A stretch of DNA of 15,796 nt, from NCBI GenBank assembly GCA_001563885.1, contig LKMM01000026.1, forward strand, positions 1 to 15,796, given 5' to 3'. The notes under the pieces were generated by a model. That model saw only the letters and a program-made list of their open reading frames with translations, searched no databases and was not told where the DNA came from. Positions 1 to 6,150 of the stretch are shown in pieces (position 1 is the stretch's first letter; each line of letters starts with the position of its first letter). The position numbers and the translations under genes are program-made. This stretch comes from Natrialbaceae archaeon B1-Br10_E2g27 (GTDB lineage: Archaea > Halobacteriota > Halobacteria > Halobacteriales > Natrialbaceae).

Positions 1-1
1 C

Positions 2-82
2 AACCGCACCGCAAAAGATTCTGACCGCCTGCCACCCGTGAGGGCAGCAGACACCAGTTGGACGGAACAATTTTATCGATAG
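2..82 (+). pseudogene. Possible 3' end of a gene entering from the left edge
   Basis: A plus-strand frame is open from the window edge to a TAG at 80-82 and gives 26 residues rich in Arg, Asp and Pro, including DRLPPVRAADTSW. The segment is too short to assign a family. Its position about 50 bases before a strong bulged hairpin is how the 3' end of tnpB lies relative to the right-end hairpin of IS200/IS605 and IS1341-type elements, so a TnpB tail is one option. It could equally be chance coding. Sequence to the left of the window would settle it. Confidence 0.2.
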
Positions 83-131
83 CGGTGGTTTGTTCAATCA
101 GCAGCGTTTCCATAGGTGCCGGACGTAAGTC

Positions 132-171
132 GTGAAAGATTTTCGCCGCCCCGGGTGGCGAAAATCTTCAC
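132..171. repeat. Perfect 12-bp hairpin extended to 15 bp with one bulged A
   Basis: AAGATTTTCGCC (136-147) pairs perfectly with GGCGAAAATCTT (157-168) across a 9-base GC-rich loop. Beyond a single unpaired A at 135, GTG (132-134) pairs with CAC (169-171), so the stem reaches 15 pairs with one bulge. No T-run follows, so an ordinary archaeal terminator is unlikely. Long subterminal hairpins with an extrahelical base are a known feature of IS200/IS605 ends, where the TnpA transposase recognises them, and similar structures occur in the right-end RNA used by TnpB. Linking this hairpin to such an element is inference. Confidence 0.6.
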
Positions 172-305
172 ATAGTTCCGTCCGATAGTATGACTCTATG
201 CTAGAGAATTGAAAAGAGGTGTACATATATTTTGATGAGGGGATCTCGGCTGGTCCAGAGTAAAATTGCGTCGGCGATGGTTTGTTGACTATACTCTCTG
301 CGTTA

Positions 306-1235
306 TTACTGAAGATATTCCTTTGAGATCGCTGCCCCAATCGTGTAGTTGGGATCGACCATATTGCCCAGACGTACCTCACCGACCTGCGTGAGTAGCA
401 TGTAGGCCTCGAGTTCGTCGAAACCGTAATCGGCTGCCATCCAGTCGATCAAATCGCGGTACGCAATTCTTGCAGCGTCTTCCATCGGGCGAACGCTGCC
501 GACGCTCATGATCTTCTCCTCATCCTCAAGTCGGGGCCACTCGAGAGACCAGTCGTCGATGAGGTCAACGGTGATCGTGGTGGTCGTTGGGTGTTCAATG
601 GCAACGCCACAGAGTTCGCCATCGCCCTGGGCAGCGTGGCAATCACCCAGATAAACCAACCCGCCCTCTGTGCTCACCGGGAGGTAGACTGTCGTTCCCG
701 GATTTACGTCCGGGAGATCCATGTTGCCGCCATGTTCGTGTGGAGTGAGCGCGCCAACAGAATCGATCTCTGGGGCGGTGCTAATCGTCCCAATAAACGG
801 CTCGTACGGAATTGTAATGTCATCATCCCACTCGACGCCCTCGGTGGTTACGTCAAGTTTCTTTACAATCTCCGGAAGCGGATCGTGGAGCATCGCGGTT
901 TTGTCAGTCGCTGTCAGCCCACCAAAGTAGGGGACAAGACAGGTCGTCCCCCGAGGCTGTGGCCCGCGGGGCTCGATTGATTCGATCGTGACAGCGACCG
1001 CATCGCCTTTTTCTGCCCCCTCAACGTAAATCGGTCCAGACTGAGGATTCAAATACGGCATCTCGAGAACGTCGCTCGGTTTGTCGTCTTCGGACTCGAT
1101 CTTTCCCTCAAAAGCGTCGACTGTCTCGACTGCGATTGTATCACCAGGTTCGACCTCGAGGGCAGGATCTGCGTACGGACCAACCGTGTAGTGGAACTGT
1201 TCTTGCTGACTTTCCGTGAGCGTGTGCTCAGTCAT
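306..1235 (-). CDS. Acetamidase/formamidase family protein
   Basis: This 309-residue cytoplasmic enzyme belongs to the FmdA/AmdA family, which hydrolyses formamide or other short amides to the acid plus ammonia. Visible family signatures are the NPQSGPIYVEGAEKGDAV segment at residues 63-80, GALTPHEHGGNMD at 161-173 and GDCHAAQGDGE at 197-207. The conserved His, Asp and Glu residues of these motifs form the metal and active site in the family. Length is usual and no residues look missing. It is the last gene of the minus-strand transporter cluster, 77 bases after the DppB-like permease. The ATG at 1235 is supported by a TATA-like element about 28 bases upstream, so it may also be transcribed alone as a leaderless message. 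A 7-base inverted repeat brackets the start codon. Substrate could be formamide, acetamide or a longer amide. Confidence 0.92.
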   Translation of the reverse strand: MTEHTLTESQQEQFHYTVGPYADPALEVEPGDTIAVETVDAFEGKIESEDDKPSDVLEMPYLNPQSGPIYVEGAEKGDAVAVTIESIEPRGPQPRGTTCLVPYFGGLTATDKTAMLHDPLPEIVKKLDVTTEGVEWDDDITIPYEPFIGTISTAPEIDSVGALTPHEHGGNMDLPDVNPGTTVYLPVSTEGGLVYLGDCHAAQGDGELCGVAIEHPTTTTITVDLIDDWSLEWPRLEDEEKIMSVGSVRPMEDAARIAYRDLIDWMAADYGFDELEAYMLLTQVGEVRLGNMVDPNYTIGAAISKEYLQ

Positions 1236-1243
1236 ATGAGCAC
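1224..1243. promoter_or_regulatory. Inverted repeat bracketing the acetamidase start codon
   Basis: GTGCTCA (1224-1230) and TGAGCAC (1237-1243) form a perfect 7-base inverted repeat with a 6-base spacer that contains the start codon (1233-1235). If the transcript is leaderless, the repeat covers the transcription start and would suit a dimeric repressor. It may also be chance, since half of it codes for Thr-Glu-His. Confidence 0.35.
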
Positions 1244-1257
1244 ATTTATTCGGATAT

Positions 1258-1270
1258 ACTTTAATATATT
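1258..1270 (-). promoter_or_regulatory. TATA-like element for the acetamidase gene
   Basis: The AT-run ACTTTAATATATT on the plus strand reads as a TATA box on the minus strand. Its centre lies about 28 bases upstream of the ATG at 1235, which fits a leaderless haloarchaeal transcript. It suggests that the amidase has its own promoter in addition to any read-through from the transporter genes. Confidence 0.5.
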
Positions 1271-1312
1271 GGCCCCATTCGTCACAAAGAGATACAATTG
1301 TACCCGTCGGTG

Positions 1313-2299
1313 TCAGTCTTCGACTCGAACTCGCGGGTCAATTGTGCCATAGACGAGGTCAACGACGAAATTTGATATAATAACAAACGCCGCTACTATA
1401 AAGAAAACGAACTGTACGACAGGGTAATCCCGGCCCAGAACAGACTCGACCAAGAGAAATCCAATTCCTGGCCAGTTGAACACCGTCTCGATCAGCACAA
1501 GACCACCAAGCGCTCGAGCCATCGAAACTGGGTACAGAGTGATAAGCGGGAGACTCGCGTGTTTTGCCGTGTGTTTGAACCGGTTGCTAGCAGGAAGTCC
1601 CGTCAGTCGATGGTATTTTGTATGTCCCTGATCCATGACTTCGATTACGCTCGTGCGCATGATCATCGATGGAATGTACAGATACCGAAAGACAACTGCA
1701 GCAAACGGGAGCACGTAGTGGTGGGCAAAGTTCCCGGTCAAATATGGCCGCCACCATGCCTCATACTCCGACGAAACGCCAGGTGATAACATTCCTGACG
1801 TTGGGAACAGTCCGAGCCAACCAGCGAAGATGATAATCAGGACAATAGCGATAAAGAACGCAGGGAACGAGCCAGCGGCGATAATCGGGACAATCCCAAG
1901 CTTTTCTACGTTGCTTCCGCGGCGACGTCCAACAAAGGTACCAATCACTGCACCAGCGACATACGTTAATGTAATTGCGGGTGCAACAAGAATGAACGTG
2001 TTAAAGATACGCATTTTTGTTAGCTCCCACACATCAACCCGGTAAATTGCGGACTCACCCATATCGAGTTGGAAGAAGTTGATAAGGTACGTGTAATACT
2101 GGACATATAGTGGGTCGTTGAGTCCCCACTGGTCGCGAATTTCATCGAGGGCTTCTGGACTTGCACCTGACACAGCCATCTGTGCGGTGAAGTCACCAGG
2201 CATCAGTCTGAACAGTAAGAATAGCCCTGTCAGTACCAAAAACAGGACGAATACTGTCTGGATAGTTCGGGCAACAAAGTACCGTTTCATCGACGCCAT
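1313..2299 (-). CDS. ABC transporter permease, DppB-like (PepT family)
   Basis: This is a 328-residue inner-membrane permease of the dipeptide/oligopeptide/nickel type. Six hydrophobic segments can be seen: around residues 12-30, 102-125, 135-163, 194-212, 255-272 and 293-315. Family features are the early RLMPGDF stretch (31-37), the extracellular loop with LNDPLYVQYY-like residues (60-69), and the EAA-type coupling loop near 216-251 with the conserved Gly at 234. The late ETVFNWPGIGFLLVESVLGRD stretch begins at 271. The ATG at 2299 is preferred to the ATG at 2290 because a strong Shine-Dalgarno sequence lies 7 bases before it. It pairs with the DppC-like permease but lies at the far end of the cluster, after both ATPase genes, with 98 bases separating it from the second ATPase. 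Substrate unknown. Confidence 0.93.
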   Translation of the reverse strand: MASMKRYFVARTIQTVFVLFLVLTGLFLLFRLMPGDFTAQMAVSGASPEALDEIRDQWGLNDPLYVQYYTYLINFFQLDMGESAIYRVDVWELTKMRIFNTFILVAPAITLTYVAGAVIGTFVGRRRGSNVEKLGIVPIIAAGSFPAFFIAIVLIIIFAGWLGLFPTSGMLSPGVSSEYEAWWRPYLTGNFAHHYVLPFAAVVFRYLYIPSMIMRTSVIEVMDQGHTKYHRLTGLPASNRFKHTAKHASLPLITLYPVSMARALGGLVLIETVFNWPGIGFLLVESVLGRDYPVVQFVFFIVAAFVIISNFVVDLVYGTIDPRVRVED

Positions 2300-2373
2300 T
2301 TCCGACTCACCTCCTTGCTTCGGTGATTCATACTCATCAACGGTCTCTCACTGGTTGGCAATTCTGATCTCAT
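2287..2373 (-). CDS. Possible 28-residue leader ORF overlapping the permease start
   Basis: A small frame opens with ATG at 2373 in the gap after the second ATPase gene and ends in a TGA. That TGA overlaps the second in-frame Met codon of the DppB-like permease as ATGA. The peptide is basic (ends with KWRR) and has no recognisable family. It has no visible ribosome binding site of its own. It could be a chance frame or a coupling leader, so it is a weak candidate. Confidence 0.15.
   Translation of the reverse strand: MRSELPTSERPLMSMNHRSKEVSRKWRR
2307..2314 (-). promoter_or_regulatory. Strong ribosome binding site for the DppB-like permease
   Basis: On the minus strand GGAGGTGA ends 7 bases before the ATG at 2299. 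It is an essentially perfect match to the 16S 3' end and decides the start in favour of 2299. The preceding genes of this cluster show no comparable site. Confidence 0.7.
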
Positions 2374-2397
2374 AGTACTAGGTAATATTGTGTTCAG

Positions 2398-3702
2398 TTA
2401 GTCACTCTGTGCAGTTTTGGGCTGTTCTACTTGCAAATCAGCTACGTTCTGGTCATAGTGATGGCATGCAACACACCAACCGTTCTCGTCTTCGACGGTG
2501 GGTGGCGTCGTCTCACAGATACTTTTAAACCGTTCTTGTAGCCGTTTTACGGCTACATCTTGTTTCTCGTTGGCAAACGCGATTAGCGCCTCGTTGAGAA
2601 CAGCACCGTTCTCCCCAGTTAGGTCGTGAGTGAAATAATCTTCTCTGATGGCTTTCGCCATTTTTCTATCATCCGGATACGATTTATCTATTGTATTCAT
2701 AACCCGTTCAAATGCAACTTCGTCTCGCTGCAAAAGCTCGCGAAACTCAATTATTTCTCTGTACGCCTCCTGTGAAATCTCGATATCGTCCGGTGGAATC
2801 ACTGCTGGACACCGGTCGCGGAATCGACACCCCTCATCAAGATTGACCGGGTCGCGTGGCGCACCTGACATCTGTGTCCGCTGACGATCGTGACTCGGGT
2901 CTGGAATCGGAACGGCCGAAACGAGTTCCTCCGTGTAGGGATGTTTCGGATCAGCTAGTATTTGTTCAGTTGGTGCCGTTTCTACGATTCGACCGAGATA
3001 CATCACGTTCACGGTGTCTGAGATGTAAGAGACCGTCGAAAGGTCGTGTGAAATATAGATCATAGAGACACCGAAGTCCTCAATTAGTTCTTTCATCTTT
3101 TTCAACACTGCCGCCTGTGTAGAGACGTCAAGCATCGAAACGGGTTCGTCAGCAAGGATGATGTCGGGTTCAAGAATAAGCCCTCGAGCAATCGAAACTC
3201 GTTGTTTTTCACCCCCACTCAGGTTTCGAGGTTTTTTGTGGAGGTACTTTTCTGGTGGGTTCAATTCGACATGCTCAAGAACATCTCGCACACGTTTCTC
3301 ACGATTTTTAATCCCGTGTATTTTCAGCGGCTCCTGAAGGGTCTCTTCGATGGTCATTTTCGGATCCAACGAGTTGAACGGATCCTGAAAGACCACCTGA
3401 ACGTTCCTCCGATATCGTTTCCAATCGGGTTTATCAAATTCCGAGATTGACTTTCCCTTGTAAACGATTTCCCCATCGGTAATATCATGTAATCCAATAA
3501 GTGTCAACAGAAGGGTTGTTTTACCACACCCGCTCTCACCGATAACGGCGATGGATTCGTTTTCCTCGAGAGTCAACGAAACATCGTCGACAGCTTGGAC
3601 CTGGTTTGGTTCCCGACGAAGCAACATATCGACGATGTTACTGTTCTGTTCGAAGTATTTCCGTAGATTTCGTATCTCTAGTAGCGGTGGTTTACCAGTC
3701 AT
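2398..3702 (-). CDS. ABC transporter ATP-binding protein, DppF/OppF-like
   Basis: This cytoplasmic ATPase subunit of the PepT-type importer is 434 residues long, whereas this family usually has about 320-340. The nucleotide-binding domain is complete: Walker A GESGCGKTT at 55-63, Q-loop Gln 106, signature LSGGEKQ at 161-167, Walker B IILADEP at 181-187 and switch His 219. The C-terminal oligopeptide domain begins with HPYTEELVSAVP at 254-265. Its cysteine motif starts normally (Cys292, Cys298) but is interrupted by about 97 residues, rich in charged helical sequence, before Cys396, Cys410 and Cys413. Four such cysteines hold an iron-sulfur cluster in some relatives. The start lies 2 bases after the stop of the preceding ATPase gene, so the two are probably co-translated. 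No frameshift is seen. Confidence 0.93.
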   Translation of the reverse strand: MTGKPPLLEIRNLRKYFEQNSNIVDMLLRREPNQVQAVDDVSLTLEENESIAVIGESGCGKTTLLLTLIGLHDITDGEIVYKGKSISEFDKPDWKRYRRNVQVVFQDPFNSLDPKMTIEETLQEPLKIHGIKNREKRVRDVLEHVELNPPEKYLHKKPRNLSGGEKQRVSIARGLILEPDIILADEPVSMLDVSTQAAVLKKMKELIEDFGVSMIYISHDLSTVSYISDTVNVMYLGRIVETAPTEQILADPKHPYTEELVSAVPIPDPSHDRQRTQMSGAPRDPVNLDEGCRFRDRCPAVIPPDDIEISQEAYREIIEFRELLQRDEVAFERVMNTIDKSYPDDRKMAKAIREDYFTHDLTGENGAVLNEALIAFANEKQDVAVKRLQERFKSICETTPPTVEDENGWCVACHHYDQNVADLQVEQPKTAQSD

Positions 3703-3704
3703 TG

Positions 3705-4757
3705 TTAATCGTCTTCGCTTGTAATCGCAGTTGTACTGTCTCCTGATTGGGAACTGAGTCGATTCGATTGGTACATTTCGTAGGCCTCATCCTTACGGAA
3801 GCAACCAGCCACGTGTCTCGGATCATCGTCGTCGACAGGTTCGAGTTCGGGTGCCGCTTCGCGACACTCCTCTGTCGCCCATGGACACCGGTCGACGAAA
3901 CTGCAAAACCCGATTTCGTCTCCAAGTTGTGGGGGATACCCTTCGATCACTTCCAGATCGCGGTCGGGTTCACGAACGTCAGGGAACGCCTCTTTGAACA
4001 TGAACGCGTATGGGTGACGTGGGTTAGCGTAGACAGCGTCCACTGAACCGTATTCCGCGAGTTGGCTAGCGTGCATGATCGCAACAGTTTCACACGATTC
4101 GAAGATGACGCTGATGTCGTGTGTGATCAGAAGCAAGCTTGTATTCAGTTTCTCTTTGATTTCATCAAGATGTTTGAAGATCTGATCTTGCATGATCACG
4201 TCAAGTGCTGTTGTCGGCTCATCAGCAATGATGAGACTCGGTTCAAGAAACAGCGCTAGGGCAATAACGGCCCGCTGTTGCATTCCTCCGGAAAACTGGT
4301 GTGGGTAGTCGTTAATCCGACTCTCTTGAAGGCCGACGATACTGAACATCTCTTTGAGCTGTTCACGTAACTCGGTCTCCGACATCTCCGTATGAACAGT
4401 GCCAATTTCGACGGCCTGTTCGCTGACTGTCTGGAGTGGATCCAAACTGTTCATTGCACTCTGTGGGATCCACGCGATTTCTTTCCAGCGAAGTTCCTCG
4501 TTGAACTGCTTTTCTGTGTAGTCCTGGATCTCTTTTCCGCGATATCGAATCGTACCCGAGGAGATTTGCCCGTTGGGGTCGAGTCCTCCGATTATCGACT
4601 TTGCCGTTGTGCTTTTACCACAGCCGGACTCACCAGCTAGGCCAAAAAATTCCCCCTCGTTGATCACGAACGAAGCGTCCGAAACAGCAGTTACCATTCC
4701 CCCGTCGGTTTCGTACTGAACGGTCAGATCTTCGGCTTCGAGTAGTGGCTCTGTCAT
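3705..4757 (-). CDS. ABC transporter ATP-binding protein, DppD/OppD-like
   Basis: This is a 350-residue ATPase that would form a heterodimer with the DppF-like subunit. Visible motifs are Walker A GESGCGKST at 42-50, Q-loop Gln 99, signature FSGGMQQ at 155-161, Walker B LIIADEP at 175-181 and switch His 213. The C-terminal segment has the typical HPYAFMFKEAFP region (248-259). A compact four-cysteine motif follows (Cys285, Cys291, Cys298, Cys319), which in homologues can bind a 4Fe-4S cluster. Unlike its partner it has no insertion there. The ATG at 4757 lies 4 bases after the DppC-like stop and the stop is 2 bases before the DppF-like start, so this is a tight operon. Confidence 0.94.
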   Translation of the reverse strand: MTEPLLEAEDLTVQYETDGGMVTAVSDASFVINEGEFFGLAGESGCGKSTTAKSIIGGLDPNGQISSGTIRYRGKEIQDYTEKQFNEELRWKEIAWIPQSAMNSLDPLQTVSEQAVEIGTVHTEMSETELREQLKEMFSIVGLQESRINDYPHQFSGGMQQRAVIALALFLEPSLIIADEPTTALDVIMQDQIFKHLDEIKEKLNTSLLLITHDISVIFESCETVAIMHASQLAEYGSVDAVYANPRHPYAFMFKEAFPDVREPDRDLEVIEGYPPQLGDEIGFCSFVDRCPWATEECREAAPELEPVDDDDPRHVAGCFRKDEAYEMYQSNRLSSQSGDSTTAITSEDD

Positions 4758-4761
4758 TGTT

Positions 4762-5706
4762 TTAGGCAGTCACCGTTTCAGCTTCGACGCTGTCTCCATC
4801 CTCACTGATCAAGTCCTCGTATCCTCGACCGAACATGAACGTTGATAACACGGTAATACCGATCAACAATCCAGGCGTGACCGACCACCAGGGCGCTGAC
4901 GCCATGTAGCCCGAATCAAACGCGTTCCGGATCATTACGCCCCAAGACGGAACGAACGGATCAGCAACACCGAGGAACGTTAGTCCTGCCTGAAGCACGA
5001 TTGCGTATCCGACCCCCATAGCGAGGAAGAAAATAGCCATCGGAGCCACATTTGGCAAGATGTGTTTGATCATAATTCGAGGTGTGCTCGCACCGGTTGC
5101 TTTCGCAACTTTCACATACGGATACTGTTTTACCTGCATCGTCTGTGCGCGTATTACCCTGGCTGCACCCCGCCATAATATTAAACCGATTACAAAAATT
5201 GAGGAGAAGAATCCGACACCCATGAACGTAATCAAGACTATCGCAAATGGTATCAGTGGAACTCCGTAGACGAAGTCCGTAAAGCGCATCAATACCGTTT
5301 CAGTTCTTCCGCCAACGTATCCAGCGGTTACACCGATTGCCGTCCCGATCGAGAGGATCATTGCACCACCAATCAAGCCAGTGAGCACTGTTGGTTGTGC
5401 ACCAACGAGAACCCTACTTAGAACGTCGTATCCAGCGTGGGTTGTCCCGAGGGGATGCTCGAGCGATGGTGGTTCAGCTCGCATGATGTTACCGTTGTCA
5501 TCGTAGTGAGTTGTAAGCACGTCATACGGTGCAAGCATTGGTCCAAAGATTCCGAGAAAGACGATAAACATCAAGATCGCAAAATAAAACGACGTCGTTC
5601 GATCCGTTAGCATCTTCCGTAGAGCAGAGACGAAATTTCGTACGATATGATTCTCTTGGACGAATTGATATGGACGTAGCGACTGAAGGTTGAGTTTCGA
5701 TGTCAT
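4762..5706 (-). CDS. ABC transporter permease, DppC-like (PepT family)
   Basis: This 314-residue membrane permease is the first gene of the minus-strand cluster. Features are an N-terminal cytoplasmic tail, a first membrane segment near residues 41-60, and the periplasm-facing segment with HPLGTTHAGYDVLSRVLVGA from residue 84. Four or more hydrophobic segments follow, with an EAA coupling loop around 186-218 (RAQTMQVKQYPYVKVAKATG). I chose the ATG at 5706. An upstream in-frame GTG at 5727 would add 7 residues but lies only about 22 bases from the TATA-like element at 5745-5753. It is divergent from the binding-protein gene across about 440 bases. Having DppC first and DppB last is unlike the common B-C-D-F order. 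Confidence 0.93.
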   Translation of the reverse strand: MTSKLNLQSLRPYQFVQENHIVRNFVSALRKMLTDRTTSFYFAILMFIVFLGIFGPMLAPYDVLTTHYDDNGNIMRAEPPSLEHPLGTTHAGYDVLSRVLVGAQPTVLTGLIGGAMILSIGTAIGVTAGYVGGRTETVLMRFTDFVYGVPLIPFAIVLITFMGVGFFSSIFVIGLILWRGAARVIRAQTMQVKQYPYVKVAKATGASTPRIMIKHILPNVAPMAIFFLAMGVGYAIVLQAGLTFLGVADPFVPSWGVMIRNAFDSGYMASAPWWSVTPGLLIGITVLSTFMFGRGYEDLISEDGDSVEAETVTA

Positions 5707-5744
5707 GCCTGTCTTTCTAACACACACTGGCGTTAATCCCTATC

Positions 5745-5753
5745 ACATATATA
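5745..5753 (-). promoter_or_regulatory. TATA-like element for the transporter operon
   Basis: Reads TATATATGT on the minus strand. Centred near 5749, it predicts a transcription start near 5720-5724 and a leader of about 16 bases before the ATG at 5706. Confidence 0.5.
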
Positions 5754-6117
5754 GCTTTTCGATCCCGAAAGATTCATTTGTTGTCTATGTGGGCCAATAA
5801 TTGAATACATCGACCATATCGGTGTAGAAGTGTAACTTTGTGTTTTTGATGGACATTTCGGGCGTTCTATTGTATTCTTTGTATTTATTGTTGGGTATGG
5901 TGATGGGCGATCAGAGTTTGTATCCAATTGGCTCATTGTATCTCTCCGGACCGATTTTTACCAGTTCTTAGACAGTATATTAGGTCGATTTTGCCCCGGG
6001 TGTGTGTAGATTTGAAGAGCAACATCCACAATTGGGTAAAATTTTAATATTTAGCCCGAATATCCCCTATAAGACCCTCTATTTGATAACTTACGCGCTT
6101 TAGCTTTTTGATTCGAT

Positions 6118-6126
6118 AGTTTAATA
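6118..6126 (+). promoter_or_regulatory. TATA-like element for the binding-protein gene
   Basis: AGTTTAATA lies about 28 bases upstream of the ATG at 6151, the spacing of a leaderless transcript. It lies only about 17 bases upstream of the ATG at 6139, too close to direct a start site before that codon. This favours 6151 as the true start. Confidence 0.45.
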
Positions 6127-6150
6127 CCCTTCTGGTCTATGTTCCAAACT

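Larger units (their letters stand above)
1..305. other. Left-edge stretch with no complete gene
   Basis: I see no complete gene here. The minus-strand frame overlapping this stretch also runs through the 3' end of the acetamidase gene and has no family features. What can be seen is a short plus-strand frame entering from the left edge and stopping at 82, a strong hairpin at 132-171, and an inverted 9-base pair (GGACGGAAC at 60-68, its complement at 175-183) enclosing the hairpin. The remainder (184-305) is AT-rich and serves as the 3' flank of the acetamidase gene. I see no strong terminator there. Confidence 0.5.
5728..6138. other. Divergent intergenic region between transporter and binding-protein genes
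   Basis: This AT- and TG-rich spacer holds the outward promoters of both transcription units. A 67-residue minus-strand frame inside it (5733-5936) has no hydrophobic segments, motifs or ribosome site and looks like chance. I see no RNA gene and no strong inverted repeat. Such a long divergent control region could house a shared regulator site, but none is obvious by eye. Confidence 0.5.

Noticed and set aside
132..171. Hairpin as a transcription terminator
   Set aside because: No T-run follows on either strand, so a simple terminator explanation does not fit.
98..382. 94-residue minus-strand frame at the left edge
   Set aside because: It runs through the hairpin and into the acetamidase gene in another frame, with no motif, ribosome site or haloarchaeal acidic composition.
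5733..5936. 67-residue minus-strand frame in the divergent promoter region
   Set aside because: Low-complexity, no motif or membrane segment, no ribosome site. It lies in a TG-rich promoter spacer.
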